From: Polynucleobacter sp. 73C-SIWE
Lineage (GTDB): Bacteria; Pseudomonadota; Gammaproteobacteria; Burkholderiales; Burkholderiaceae
Assembly: GCF_018882465.1 (NCBI RefSeq)
Contig: NZ_JACVOK010000002.1
Coordinates: 310,001-374,000 of the forward strand
Length of the DNA stretch: 64,000 bases
Direction of reading: 5' to 3'
Made by a program: the position numbers and the translations under genes. Below are positions 1-8,880 of this stretch, in pieces; the first letter of the stretch is position 1, and each line of letters starts with the position of its first letter. Under the pieces are notes generated by a model. It did no database searches. It saw nothing but the letters and a program-made list of their open reading frames with translations, and was not told the DNA's origin.

Positions 1-542
1 GTGATCTCGAGCGAGTTTTAGATCCACTCCATTTTGTTACCGAGGCTGCACAACACCCAGCATTGCATCCAGGTCGTTCAGCGCAAATCTTTTTAAAAAC
101 AGCTGTAGGAAAAACTGCAGTAGGTTGGATAGGAGAACTGCATCCCGGTTTGCAACAGTCTTATGAGTTGCCACAGGCCCCCGTTCTTTTTGAGTTGGAT
201 TTAGACGCCATTAGAGATTTGGGTTTACCGCAACCAGAAGAGCTGAGTAAGTTTCCAGCTGTACAGCGTGACTTAGCTTTGGTAGTGAAACAAAATGTTT
301 CTGCGCAATCTTTATTAGATGCCATGGCAGCAAGCAAGCAGAATTTTGTCCGTACTATCGAGCTCTTTGATGAGTTCAGGCCTAAGGCAGGTTCTAGCAG
401 CATGGCTGATGATGAGAAGAGTTTGGCTTTCCGAGTTACTCTCTTAAATTCGCAGGAAACCCTGCAAGACCCTCAAATTGATGCAGTTATGGCGGCTTTA
501 TTGGGCGCCGTAGAAAAAAAGTGCGCGGCCCGTCTGCGCTAG
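1..542 (+). CDS. pheT: Phenylalanine-tRNA ligase beta subunit, C-terminal part
   Basis: This is the 3' end of a gene that enters from the left edge; the frame is open from base 3 to the TAG at 540-542. The residues match the end of bacterial PheT. The B5/synthetase-like part comes first (ending in LFELDLDAI), then the anticodon-binding ferredoxin-fold domain with FPAVQRDLALVV, IELFDEFR and KSLAFRVTLL. The protein charges tRNA-Phe together with PheS. It sits 45 bp upstream of ihfA, the usual pheS-pheT-ihfA order. The N-terminus and catalytic core lie outside the window. Confidence 0.95.
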   Translation, partial: DLERVLDPLHFVTEAAQHPALHPGRSAQIFLKTAVGKTAVGWIGELHPGLQQSYELPQAPVLFELDLDAIRDLGLPQPEELSKFPAVQRDLALVVKQNVSAQSLLDAMAASKQNFVRTIELFDEFRPKAGSSSMADDEKSLAFRVTLLNSQETLQDPQIDAVMAALLGAVEKKCAARLR

Positions 543-587
543 GTTTAGTATTAGGTAAATATCAAAAAGCTACAGAAGAGACTAGCA

Positions 588-911
588 ATGACTGAATTAA
601 TGAACAACGATACTGTTACTAAGAATGAGCTATCAGAAGCGCTCTTTGACCAGGTTGGTTTAAACAAGCGTGAAGCAAAAGACATGATTGATGCTTTCTT
701 TGATCGTATTGGTCAATCTCTTGAGTCTGGTGTTGAAGTAAAGATTTCTGGCTTTGGTAATTTTCAGTTGCGCAATAAATCGGCTCGTCCTGGCCGAAAT
801 CCCAAAACAGGCCAAATGATTCCGATAGCGGCAAGACGTGTAGTTACTTTTCATGCAAGTCAAAAGCTTAAAGATGTAGTGGAGTCACATGCTCGAGAAA
901 ACCGAGTTTGA
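588..911 (+). CDS. ihfA: Integration host factor subunit alpha
   Basis: A 107-residue DNA-bending protein of the HU/IHF family. [20 protein letters not shown] forms the N-terminal dimerisation helices. The beta-arm carries RNPKTG at residues 70-75, including the proline that intercalates into DNA. IhfA pairs with IhfB to bend DNA at specific sites in transcription, recombination and replication. The ATG at 588 follows a GAAGAG ribosome-binding sequence; a second ATG lies four codons later. The gene follows pheT, and its last 23 bases overlap the MerR-type gene, so the two are probably co-transcribed. Confidence 0.95.
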   Translation: MTELMNNDTVTKNELSEALFDQVGLNKREAKDMIDAFFDRIGQSLESGVEVKISGFGNFQLRNKSARPGRNPKTGQMIPIAARRVVTFHASQKLKDVVESHARENRV

Positions 912-1239
912 TGCTAGCTCGGCACTGCCGAGCTCTCAACTTCCCCCAATACCGGCAAAGCGCTATTTCACAATTGGTGAAGTTGCTGAGCTATGTGGCG
1001 TACGTTCACACGTATTGCGTTACTGGGAACAGGAGTTCACGCAGCTTAGCCCTCAGAAACGTCGTGGCAATCGCCGCTACTACCAGCACCATGAAGTGGT
1101 GTTGATTCGTAAAATCAGAGCGCTTCTGTATGAAGAGGGCTTTACCATCAGTGGCGCTAGAAATCGCCTTGATGAAGTGCGCGGCGAGCTCCGCCTGCGC
1201 GATGAATTACAAGCGGTTCTGCAAATTCTGTCTAAATAG
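889..1239 (+). CDS. MerR family transcriptional regulator
   Basis: A 116-residue protein with an N-terminal MerR winged-helix domain at about residues 27-95: [20 protein letters not shown], then GNRRYY for the wing. The C-terminus is a short helical tail with no metal-binding cysteines. Proteins of this length directly after ihfA are common in betaproteobacteria and have no settled target. It starts inside ihfA in another frame (23-base overlap), which suggests translational coupling. The missing effector domain leaves the signal it senses unknown. Confidence 0.88.
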   Translation: MLEKTEFDASSALPSSQLPPIPAKRYFTIGEVAELCGVRSHVLRYWEQEFTQLSPQKRRGNRRYYQHHEVVLIRKIRALLYEEGFTISGARNRLDEVRGELRLRDELQAVLQILSK

Positions 1240-1264
1240 TTACTGATACAATTTTGTCTCTTGT

Positions 1265-1341
<77 letters not shown>

Positions 1342-1371
1342 CTAATCTTTAGTGTTTTAATTAATTCCAAG

Positions 1372-1791
1372 ATGAGCACACCAAATCACACACCTCAAAT
1401 ACATGAGCGAACCAGTTTCTTTGGCTTAGATATTCCTTTTCTGGATCATTTGGGCGTTGTCCCAGAATATGCTCAGGATGGTAAATCACGCATTAGTCTT
1501 GAGCTAAAACCAGAATTTACGAATAGTTTTCAGGTTGCCCACGGTGGCCTCATCATGACTTTGCTGGATTTTGCGATGGCTGCAGCGGCACGAAGTGCAG
1601 CAAAGCATGCCCTAGGCGTTATTACGATTGACATGACCACGAGTTTCTTGCGACCCAGTACTGGCAAGATCGTAGTGGAGGGTAACGTCTTAAAGGCTGG
1701 CAAAACTGTCAATTACTGTGAAGCAGTAGTTTTAAATGGCTCAGGCGAGATTACGGCTAAAGCCAGTGGCACTTTTACCCTCAGAAGGTAG
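1372..1791 (+). CDS. PaaI family hotdog-fold thioesterase
   Basis: A 139-residue single hotdog-fold protein. The family signature is present: VAHGGLIMTLLDFAMAAAA holds the HGG motif and the catalytic aspartate region, and the strand TIDMTTSFLRP follows. Such proteins hydrolyse acyl- or aryl-CoA thioesters, often clearing dead-end CoA esters during aromatic or fatty acid turnover; the substrate here is not readable. I start at ATG 1372. The frame stays open back into the tRNA gene, but that upstream stretch would translate the tRNA. Confidence 0.85.
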   Translation: MSTPNHTPQIHERTSFFGLDIPFLDHLGVVPEYAQDGKSRISLELKPEFTNSFQVAHGGLIMTLLDFAMAAAARSAAKHALGVITIDMTTSFLRPSTGKIVVEGNVLKAGKTVNYCEAVVLNGSGEITAKASGTFTLRR

Positions 1792-1985
1792 TATTTTGAG
1801 TAGATTTTCTATTATCGATATTAATATTTATAATAATTATATCGATTAATGTAATTTAAGACCCTTTAGACCTTTAAATTAAAGGTTAATAATATATTTA
1901 CTCCCTAATTAATTTATATATATAATTAAGCAATAAATAGCTTAATTAAGTTATTTAATAATCAATTATTCGGAGAAAAATATCG
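1792..1985. promoter_or_regulatory. Very AT-rich leader of the H-NS family gene
   Basis: About 190 bases made almost entirely of A and T, with many TATA, TTAATT and ATTAAT steps, in contrast to the flanking genes. It ends in the ribosome-binding sequence CGGAG just before the ATG at 1986. H-NS proteins prefer curved AT-rich DNA and commonly repress their own genes, so autoregulation here is a reasonable inference. I cannot pick out a single promoter with confidence. Confidence 0.55.
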
Positions 1986-2270
1986 ATGTCTTCTTATAAA
2001 GACTTATTGGCTCAGCGCGAGCAGTTAGATAAACAGATTAAAGAGGCGATTGCACGTGAAAAAGCCGATGGAATTGTTAAGGCTAAGGCAATCATTGAAC
2101 AGTATGGCTTAAGTGCTTCTGATTTATTTAGCCGTAAAGCGGGCGTTAAGAGCAGTGGCGGCAAGGTTGCCCCTAAATACCGCAATCCTTCAACAGGGGA
2201 AACCTGGACAGGTCGTGGCAAGGCTCCTAAGTGGATTGATGGCAAAGATCGTGGCAACTACCTGATCTAA
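1986..2270 (+). CDS. H-NS histone family nucleoid protein
   Basis: A 94-residue protein. Residues 1-35 are a charged coiled-coil oligomerisation region (LLAQREQLDKQIKEAIAREK). The C-terminal domain holds RNPSTGETWTGRGKAPKW at residues 66-83, the H-NS AT-hook-like DNA-binding loop. It should bind and silence AT-rich DNA and act in the nucleoid. It is short compared with enterobacterial H-NS (about 137 residues), as is usual for betaproteobacterial members. A terminator follows immediately. Confidence 0.93.
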   Translation: MSSYKDLLAQREQLDKQIKEAIAREKADGIVKAKAIIEQYGLSASDLFSRKAGVKSSGGKVAPKYRNPSTGETWTGRGKAPKWIDGKDRGNYLI

Positions 2271-2291
2271 GTTATTGCTTTGATTGATATT

Positions 2292-2319
2292 AAAAAAGGC
2301 CGCACTAGCGGCCTTTTTT
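2292..2319. terminator. Bidirectional Rho-independent terminator
   Basis: Six A's, then the perfect stem GGCCGC / GCGGCC around loop ACTA, then six T's. It serves the H-NS gene on the plus strand and the convergent regulator gene on the minus strand. Confidence 0.92.
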
Positions 2320-2334
2320 ATCGTTAGCAGCCTT

Positions 2335-3033
2335 TTAGGTGCATTTTTTGGCTAGCGCCTCTATAAAGATTGGTTCCAATAGCTCATGTCGGCCGCCCTG
2401 GGGCCAGGATTGGTCTTCTTCAATATTGGTCGCTGGGTATCCAATAATGAGGGGATTATGCTCAATCAGACCATTTTCTAGCTCTTCAACCAGGTTCTCC
2501 GTAAACTGGGGTCTATGGCCATTGTTCTCATCTGCAAGTGCCACGACACCAGGATGAAGCTTAATAAAACCTTCATCTACTAGAATAGGAATATGCTGTG
2601 TGTCCTTGTTTTTACTAAGATAATGGATTAAGTGAACCTGCTCTACCGGTGGGATGAGGGCATCCAAAAAGATTAAGTCAGGCGCAATGGAGACTGCCCT
2701 CATTAGACCCTCTAGGCTATCAATGGCCACCTCCATTTCCACTTTTAATTGCCAATCTTGAATGGACTCCAGCAGGTCCTGGCTATTTTCAGTTCGGCGG
2801 AATATCCCCATAGCAATGCAGTTTTGGCTGGTTTTTTGTCGCATAGCCCGTTTTCTGCGCTGAAGTTGTTGTTCAAGAGAGCTTGCCAATATCCTTCTAT
2901 GGCCGCCACGGGTCTTCCAGGCGATTAACTCACCTAATTCCACCATTTTTTGCACAGTTCCAAGCGATACCTGCAAAATCTTGGCGCTTTGTCTGGTGCT
3001 GAGATATTCCATATCTGGGGTAACGGTTTTCAT
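2335..3033 (-). CDS. Regulator with excisionase/MerR-type HTH and degenerate receiver-like domain
   Basis: A 232-residue protein. Residues 9-50 form an excisionase-type HTH: YLSTRQSAKILQVSLGTVQ followed by TRGGHRRI. After a basic linker, residues 75-165 resemble a response-regulator receiver. PDLIFLD places an aspartate at residue 124 where the phospho-acceptor would lie, and HIPILV follows. The rest of the acidic pocket and the switch residues are not clear, so phosphorylation is uncertain. The last 60 residues match nothing I recognise. It is divergent from the sucA operon with 300 bases between them. A role in regulating its neighbour is possible but not shown. Confidence 0.7.
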   Translation of the reverse strand: MKTVTPDMEYLSTRQSAKILQVSLGTVQKMVELGELIAWKTRGGHRRILASSLEQQLQRRKRAMRQKTSQNCIAMGIFRRTENSQDLLESIQDWQLKVEMEVAIDSLEGLMRAVSIAPDLIFLDALIPPVEQVHLIHYLSKNKDTQHIPILVDEGFIKLHPGVVALADENNGHRPQFTENLVEELENGLIEHNPLIIGYPATNIEEDQSWPQGGRHELLEPIFIEALAKKCT

Positions 3034-3333
3034 ATTTCCCTTAATTTCATTAATTCATTTGAAGATTTAGAGAATAAAAATCAAACCTTAGGGAATCTGT
3101 CGGCAAATCTTGAAAGCAGGGTAGGAAAGTTCTTATTAAGTTCATCCCAAGAGGGAAATAAGCTCAAACTTTCAAAAATCAGGGAAAGCCCTTTATGTAG
3201 CCGTGGTCAATCGTGTTAAATTACTGATGTAGTAACAGTATTTGCACAGATCAATTCGCGAAACGGTATAGCCGCGTAACGGATGGTTTTAACCACAGTT
3301 TTTAATCGGCAAACCCGATGAAAGGTGAGCATC
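3034..3333. promoter_or_regulatory. sucA: Divergent intergenic region upstream of sucA
   Basis: These 300 bases hold no convincing gene. An open frame reaching in from 2950 looks like noise. The region must contain the promoters for the regulator (leftward) and for sucA (rightward). It ends in AAAGGTGA at 3321-3328, a strong ribosome-binding sequence for the ATG at 3334. I see no clear -35/-10 pair or operator. Confidence 0.4.
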
Positions 3334-6189
3334 ATGATGCAGGAATCAAGAGATAACTCTTATCTCTTTGGCGGTAACGCACCCTACGTAGAGGAACTCT
3401 ACGAATCCTACTTGCAAGATCCTGCTTCTGTAGCTGATCATTGGCGAGCTTATTTTGATAACGTAAAACAAGTCCCGGCTGTGGATGGTTCTTCTCGAGC
3501 CGATATTGCGCACGCTCCTATTGTTGCTTCTTTTGCAGAGCGCGCAAAGCAAGGTCCTATCAGAACGATTTCTGATTCAGCTGACTCAGAGCTAGGACGT
3601 AAACGCGTTGCTGTTCAGCAATTAATTGCCGCATATCGTAACGTAGGCAATCGCTGGGCAAATATTGATCCTTTGAAGCGCACTGAGCGCCAGGATATTC
3701 CTGAATTAGATCCGGCTTTCTATGGATTTACTGATGGCGATATGGATATCGTCTTCAATACAAGCAATACCTTCTTTGGTAAAACCGAAATGACCTTGCG
3801 TGATTTATTGCAAGCATTGCGTGAAACCTATTGCGGCACGATTGGTGCCGAATATATGTTTATTACCGATCAAAAGATTAAAAAGTGGTGGCAAGAGAAG
3901 TTGGAGTCGATTCGCTCAAAGCCCCAATTTAATCAAGAGAAAAAACGCCACATTTTAGATCGCGTTACAGCTGCTGAGGGCCTAGAGCGCTATCTGCAGG
4001 CTAAGTACGTTGGTCAAAAACGCTTCTCCCTAGAGGGTGGTGATAGCTTTATTGCCTGCATGGATGAGGTGATTCATGAGGCAGGCGCTAAAGGCGTTCA
4101 AGAGATTGTGATTGGCATGGCCCATCGCGGTCGACTCAACGTCTTGGTCAATACATTGGGCAAAATGCCAAAAGACTTATTTGCTGAGTTTGAGCACAAA
4201 GGTCCCGAGACCTTGCCTGCCGGCGACGTAAAGTATCACCAAGGTTTCTCTAGCGATATTTCAACACCTGCTGGTCCAGTACATGTCTCTTTAGCATTTA
4301 ACCCATCCCATCTTGAGATTGTGAATCCCGTAGTAGAGGGTTCTGCGCGCGCTCGTATGGATCGTCGTGGAGATCAACTAGGTGAACAGGTATTGCCCGT
4401 ATTAGTTCATGGCGACGCTGCGATTGCTGGTCAAGGAGTGATGCAAGAAACTTTAGCAATGGCTGAGGTTCGTGGCTACTCAACTGGTGGCACGCTGCAC
4501 ATTGTGATTAATAATCAAATTGGTTTTACAACTTCTGACCCACGGGACTTACGTTCCAGCTTGTACTGTACCGACATTATGAAAGTGATTGATGCTCCAG
4601 TGCTGCATGTGAATGGCGATGATCCTGAAGCAGTTGTTCTAGCAACCCAATTAGCCATTGAGTTCCGTACTCAGTTCCATAAAGATGTAGCGGTTGATAT
4701 CGTCTGCTTCAGAAAGCTTGGCCATAACGAGCAAGATACGCCAGCAATGACTCAGCCGCTGATGTACAAAATCATTGCGGCCCATCCTGGTACTCGCAAG
4801 CTGTATGCAGATAAGTTGGAAGCCCAAGGTGTTCTGCCTGCAGGTACCGGTGATCAGATGGTTAAGGATTATCGTGCGGCGATGGACGCTGGCAAGCAAA
4901 CCTCTGATCCAGTACTGAGTAATTTCAAAGGTAAGTTTGCTGTTGATTGGTCTCCTTTCTTAAACAAGAAGTGGACTGATGAAGCAGATACTGCCATTCC
5001 ATTGACAGAATGGAAGCGATTGGCTGAGCGTGTGTCTACGGCTCGTGAAGGCTTTAAGGTTCACCCCTTGGTTGATAAAGTATTGAATGATCGTGCGGCC
5101 ATGGGTCGTGGAGAAACCAATATTGACTGGGGTATGGGCGAGCATATGGCTTTTGCATCCCTAGTGGCGAGTGGCTATCCAGTTCGCCTATCTGGTGAAG
5201 ATAGTGGCCGCGGCACCTTTACCCATCGACATGCTGTTTTGCACAATCAAAATCGTGAGAAGTGGGATACCGGTGTTTATATTCCGCTGCGGCACATTGC
5301 TAAAGATCAAGCCCCATTTTTGGTGATTGATTCAATCTTGTCAGAAGAGGCTGTGCTTGGTTTTGAGTATGGCTACGCTTCAGCAGAGCCAAATACTTTG
5401 ACAATCTGGGAAGCCCAGTTTGGCGACTTTGCTAATGGCGCACAAGTCGTGATCGACCAATTTATCGCCTCCGGCGAAGTGAAGTGGGGTCGTGCTAATG
5501 GCCTGGTAATGATGTTGCCGCATGGTTATGAAGGGCAAGGACCAGAGCATTCATCGGCTCGTCTTGAGCGCTTCATGCAATTGTGCGCTGATACTAATAT
5601 GCAAGTTGTTCAGCCAACAACCGCTTCGCAAATCTTCCATGTGTTACGTCGCCAAATGATTCGTCAGTTCCGCAAGCCGCTGATCTTGATGACACCGAAA
5701 TCATTGCTCCGTAATAAAGAGGCTGCATCTCCTTTGTCAGAATTTACCAAAGGTGGATTCCAGACCGTTATTGGTGAGCGTGACGACACGCTCGATGCTA
5801 AACAAGTAACGCGTTTGATTATTTGTTCCGGTAAGGTTTATTACGACTTGGTTAAACAACGTACCGAGAAGAAGATTGGTGACGCTGCCATTATTCGTCT
5901 GGAGCAGTTATACCCATTCCCACACAAGGCATTGACTTCTGAGTTGAAGAAATACCCAAAACTCGAAGAGATTGTTTGGTGTCAGGACGAGCCACAAAAC
6001 CAAGGCGCTTGGTTCTTTGTTCAGCACAACATTCTAGAAAACATGTCAGACGGCATGAGGCTAGCGTATGCAGGGCGACCTGCATCAGCTTCACCTGCTT
6101 GTGGTTATGCTCATCTTCACCAAGAACAGCAGAAGTCTTTATTGAATGCGGCATTTGCCAAACTAAAAGGTTATGTGATTACAAAATAA
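3334..6189 (+). CDS. sucA: 2-oxoglutarate dehydrogenase E1 component
   Basis: A thiamine-diphosphate-dependent decarboxylase of about 950 residues, the first enzyme of the 2-oxoglutarate dehydrogenase complex in the TCA cycle. The N-terminal segment SYLFGGNAPYVEELYESYL is the E1o-specific region that recruits E2. Later come MAHRGRLNVLVN, SLAFNPSHLEIVNPVVEGS and the C-terminal transketolase part with SGEDSGRGTFTHRHAV. The frame allows a GTG at 3325, but AAAGGTGA lies 5-6 bases before the ATG at 3334, so I start there. It heads the operon sucA-sucB-lpd. Confidence 0.97.
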   Translation: MMQESRDNSYLFGGNAPYVEELYESYLQDPASVADHWRAYFDNVKQVPAVDGSSRADIAHAPIVASFAERAKQGPIRTISDSADSELGRKRVAVQQLIAAYRNVGNRWANIDPLKRTERQDIPELDPAFYGFTDGDMDIVFNTSNTFFGKTEMTLRDLLQALRETYCGTIGAEYMFITDQKIKKWWQEKLESIRSKPQFNQEKKRHILDRVTAAEGLERYLQAKYVGQKRFSLEGGDSFIACMDEVIHEAGAKGVQEIVIGMAHRGRLNVLVNTLGKMPKDLFAEFEHKGPETLPAGDVKYHQGFSSDISTPAGPVHVSLAFNPSHLEIVNPVVEGSARARMDRRGDQLGEQVLPVLVHGDAAIAGQGVMQETLAMAEVRGYSTGGTLHIVINNQIGFTTSDPRDLRSSLYCTDIMKVIDAPVLHVNGDDPEAVVLATQLAIEFRTQFHKDVAVDIVCFRKLGHNEQDTPAMTQPLMYKIIAAHPGTRKLYADKLEAQGVLPAGTGDQMVKDYRAAMDAGKQTSDPVLSNFKGKFAVDWSPFLNKKWTDEADTAIPLTEWKRLAERVSTAREGFKVHPLVDKVLNDRAAMGRGETNIDWGMGEHMAFASLVASGYPVRLSGEDSGRGTFTHRHAVLHNQNREKWDTGVYIPLRHIAKDQAPFLVIDSILSEEAVLGFEYGYASAEPNTLTIWEAQFGDFANGAQVVIDQFIASGEVKWGRANGLVMMLPHGYEGQGPEHSSARLERFMQLCADTNMQVVQPTTASQIFHVLRRQMIRQFRKPLILMTPKSLLRNKEAASPLSEFTKGGFQTVIGERDDTLDAKQVTRLIICSGKVYYDLVKQRTEKKIGDAAIIRLEQLYPFPHKALTSELKKYPKLEEIVWCQDEPQNQGAWFFVQHNILENMSDGMRLAYAGRPASASPACGYAHLHQEQQKSLLNAAFAKLKGYVITK

Positions 6190-6231
6190 TCGACGTCATA
6201 ACTCAACATACATATATAAACAGGATTAATC

Positions 6232-7431
6232 ATGGCTATTTTTGAAGTTAAAGTTCCACAACTCTCTGAATCAGTTGCTGAAGCAACACTCTTGCAATGG
6301 AAAAAGAAGATTGGTGACGCTGTTGGTCAAGACGAAATCTTGATTGAAATTGAAACTGACAAAGTTGTTCTCGAAGTGCCGGCCCCTTCAGCAGGCGTTC
6401 TAACTGAAATTGTGATTGCCGATGGCGGTACCGTTGTTGCTGAGCAATTGATTGCCAAGATTGATAGCACTGCAGTAGCTGCTGCTGCGCCTGCCGCAGC
6501 TCCAGCCCCTGCAAAAGCACCAGCTCCAGCAGCTACTCCCGCTCCGGCTGCTAAAGCTAGTGCCGCCGCCGCTCCTTCCGCTGCCAAAATCCTGGCTGAA
6601 AACAACATCAGCGCTGGTCAGGTTGCGGGCTCTGGTCGCGATGGTCGTATTACTAAGGGTGATGCCTTAAGCGCTGCAGCTGGCGGTACAAAATCTGCCG
6701 CAATTCCAAGCGCCCCAATTCCGATGGGTGACCGCCCTGAAGAGCGCGTTCCAATGAGTCGCTTACGTGCGCGTATTGCAGAGCGCTTGCTTGAGTCACA
6801 AGCAAACAATGCCATATTGACTACCTTCAATGAAGTCAACATGGCTCCAGTGATTGCAATGCGTAATAAGTACAAAGATCAGTTTGAAAAAGTTCATGGT
6901 GTGAAGTTGGGCTTCATGTCTTTCTTTGTAAAAGCTGCAACACACGCTTTGAAGAAATTCCCATTACTCAATGCTTCAGTTGATGGTAACGACATTGTTT
7001 ACCACGGTTACTTTGATATCGGTATCGCAGTGAGCTCACCACGTGGCTTGGTTGTTCCAATTTTGCGCGATGTTGACCAAATGAATTTGGCTGATATCGA
7101 GAAGAAGATTGCTGAGTTTGGTGCTAAAGCCCGCGAAGGCAAGTTGTCGATTGAAGAATTGACTGGTGGCACATTCTCCATCTCTAACGGTGGTGTATTT
7201 GGTTCTATGCTCTCCACACCAATTATCAACCCACCACAATCTGCCATTTTAGGTATCCATGCTACTAAGGACCGTGCAGTGGTTGAAAATGGTCAAGTAG
7301 TAGTTCGTCCAATTAACTATTTAGCCTTGTCTTATGACCACCGCATTATTGATGGTCGTGAGGCTGTGCTTGGCTTGGTTGCGATGAAGGATGCTTTAGA
7401 AGATCCATCACGTCTTCTCCTTGATTTGTAA
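6232..7431 (+). CDS. sucB: Dihydrolipoyllysine succinyltransferase (E2 of 2-oxoglutarate dehydrogenase)
   Basis: A 399-residue E2 with a single lipoyl domain at residues 1-77 (lipoylated lysine in [11 protein letters not shown], residue 44). An Ala/Pro linker covers about residues 82-112, and a peripheral subunit-binding domain runs to about 148. The catalytic acyltransferase domain has the active-site motif SYDHRIIDG, with His near residue 370. It moves succinyl groups from E1-bound intermediate to CoA. The Ala/Pro linker is a codon-biased GC-rich patch but is normal for E2. It lies 42 bp after sucA and 12 bp before lpd. Confidence 0.97.
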   Translation: MAIFEVKVPQLSESVAEATLLQWKKKIGDAVGQDEILIEIETDKVVLEVPAPSAGVLTEIVIADGGTVVAEQLIAKIDSTAVAAAAPAAAPAPAKAPAPAATPAPAAKASAAAAPSAAKILAENNISAGQVAGSGRDGRITKGDALSAAAGGTKSAAIPSAPIPMGDRPEERVPMSRLRARIAERLLESQANNAILTTFNEVNMAPVIAMRNKYKDQFEKVHGVKLGFMSFFVKAATHALKKFPLLNASVDGNDIVYHGYFDIGIAVSSPRGLVVPILRDVDQMNLADIEKKIAEFGAKAREGKLSIEELTGGTFSISNGGVFGSMLSTPIINPPQSAILGIHATKDRAVVENGQVVVRPINYLALSYDHRIIDGREAVLGLVAMKDALEDPSRLLLDL

Positions 7432-7443
7432 GAAGGGAAGATC

Positions 7444-8880
7444 ATGAGCCAAGCTTTTGATGTACTCGTCATTGGTGGTGGCCCTGGTGGCTACATCGCC
7501 GCAATTCGTGCAGCGCAACTCGGCTTCAAAGTCGCTTGCGCAGAATCACATAGCTACGATGACCCTAAAGGTGAGCCACGCTTAGGCGGCACTTGCTTAA
7601 ACGTTGGTTGCATTCCTTCTAAAGCCTTGTTGGCTTCTTCCGAAGAGTTTGAGAAGATTGGTCATCATGCAGCTGATCATGGTATCAAAGTTGGCTCGGT
7701 CAGCATTGATTCCAAGAAGATGGTTGCCCGTAAAGATGACATAGTTACCAAGATGACCGGTGGTATCCAGTACCTTTTCCGTAAGAACAAAATTACCTTG
7801 CTAAAAGGTCATGCATCTTTCGAAGGTAAAAGTGCTGACGGCTATCAAATTAAGATTGATGGCAAAGATAAATCCACTGTGAGTGCAAAGAACGTCATCA
7901 TTGCAACTGGTTCTAAAGCACGTCATTTACCAGGCCTGCCAGTTGACAATGTCTTAGTCTGCGATAACGAAGGTGCATTAAAGTTTGATTCTGTACCTAA
8001 GAAGCTTGGTGTGATTGGTGCTGGTGTCATTGGTTTAGAGCTCGGCTCAGTATGGCGCCGCCTTGGCTCTGAAGTCACTGTGCTCGAGGCATTACCATCT
8101 TTTTTAGCTGCTTGCGATATCGGCATTGCTAAAGAAGCGCAAAAGCTTTTTGTGAAACAAGGTCTTAACATCAATATGGGTGTGAAGATCGGCGAAGTAA
8201 AAACAGACAAGAAGGGTGTTGTAGTTAATTACACCGATAGCGCTGGTAAAGCAGCTAAATTGGAATGCGATCGTTTGATTGTGTCCGTTGGCCGCGTTCC
8301 AAATACCGATAAATTAGGTTTGGATAAGATTGGCCTCAAGGTGGATGAGCGTGGCTTTATTCCAATTGATGACCATACTTGCGCGACAGCAGCCCCAGGC
8401 GTTTACGCAGTGGGTGATGTGGTGCGTGGCCCGATGTTGGCTCATAAAGCAGAGGATGAGGGTGTGCTAGCTGCTGAAGTGATTGCCGGTCAAAAGCCGC
8501 ATATTGATTACAACTGTATTCCTTGGGTGATCTATACCGATCCTGAAATTGCTTGGGTTGGTAAGACTGAGCAAGCCTTGAAAGAGGCTGGCATTGCCTA
8601 CAAGGCTGGTCAATTCCCATTTGGGGCCAATGGCCGTGCCTTAGGTATGGGTCGCGCAGATGGTTTTGTCAAAATATTGTCTGATGCCAAGACCGATGAA
8701 ATCTTGGGTGTTCACATCATTGGGCCAAATGCTTCCGATTTAATTGCTGAAGCAGCTGTAGCAATGGAATTCAAGGCAGCAGCTGAAGATATTGCACGTA
8801 TCTGTCATCCGCATCCAAGCTTGTCAGAGGTGATGCGCGAAGCAGCATTGGCGACGGATCAACGTGCATTAAATATGTAA
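7444..8880 (+). CDS. lpd: Dihydrolipoyl dehydrogenase (E3)
   Basis: A 478-residue FAD flavoprotein that reoxidises the lipoyl groups of E2 and makes NADH. It shows the FAD motif [11 protein letters not shown], the redox disulfide [13 protein letters not shown] (Cys51, Cys56), the NAD-binding [20 protein letters not shown] and [19 protein letters not shown]. The C-terminal dyad motif HPHPSLSE is also present. A ribosome-binding GAAGGGAAG precedes the ATG. As third gene of the suc operon it serves 2-oxoglutarate dehydrogenase and could serve other lipoyl complexes. Confidence 0.97.
   Translation: MSQAFDVLVIGGGPGGYIAAIRAAQLGFKVACAESHSYDDPKGEPRLGGTCLNVGCIPSKALLASSEEFEKIGHHAADHGIKVGSVSIDSKKMVARKDDIVTKMTGGIQYLFRKNKITLLKGHASFEGKSADGYQIKIDGKDKSTVSAKNVIIATGSKARHLPGLPVDNVLVCDNEGALKFDSVPKKLGVIGAGVIGLELGSVWRRLGSEVTVLEALPSFLAACDIGIAKEAQKLFVKQGLNINMGVKIGEVKTDKKGVVVNYTDSAGKAAKLECDRLIVSVGRVPNTDKLGLDKIGLKVDERGFIPIDDHTCATAAPGVYAVGDVVRGPMLAHKAEDEGVLAAEVIAGQKPHIDYNCIPWVIYTDPEIAWVGKTEQALKEAGIAYKAGQFPFGANGRALGMGRADGFVKILSDAKTDEILGVHIIGPNASDLIAEAAVAMEFKAAAEDIARICHPHPSLSEVMREAALATDQRALNM

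Noticed and set aside
2950..3219. 89-codon plus-strand frame in the sucA upstream region
   Set aside because: It begins inside the divergent regulator gene, has no ribosome-binding site and a product with no domain-like pattern.
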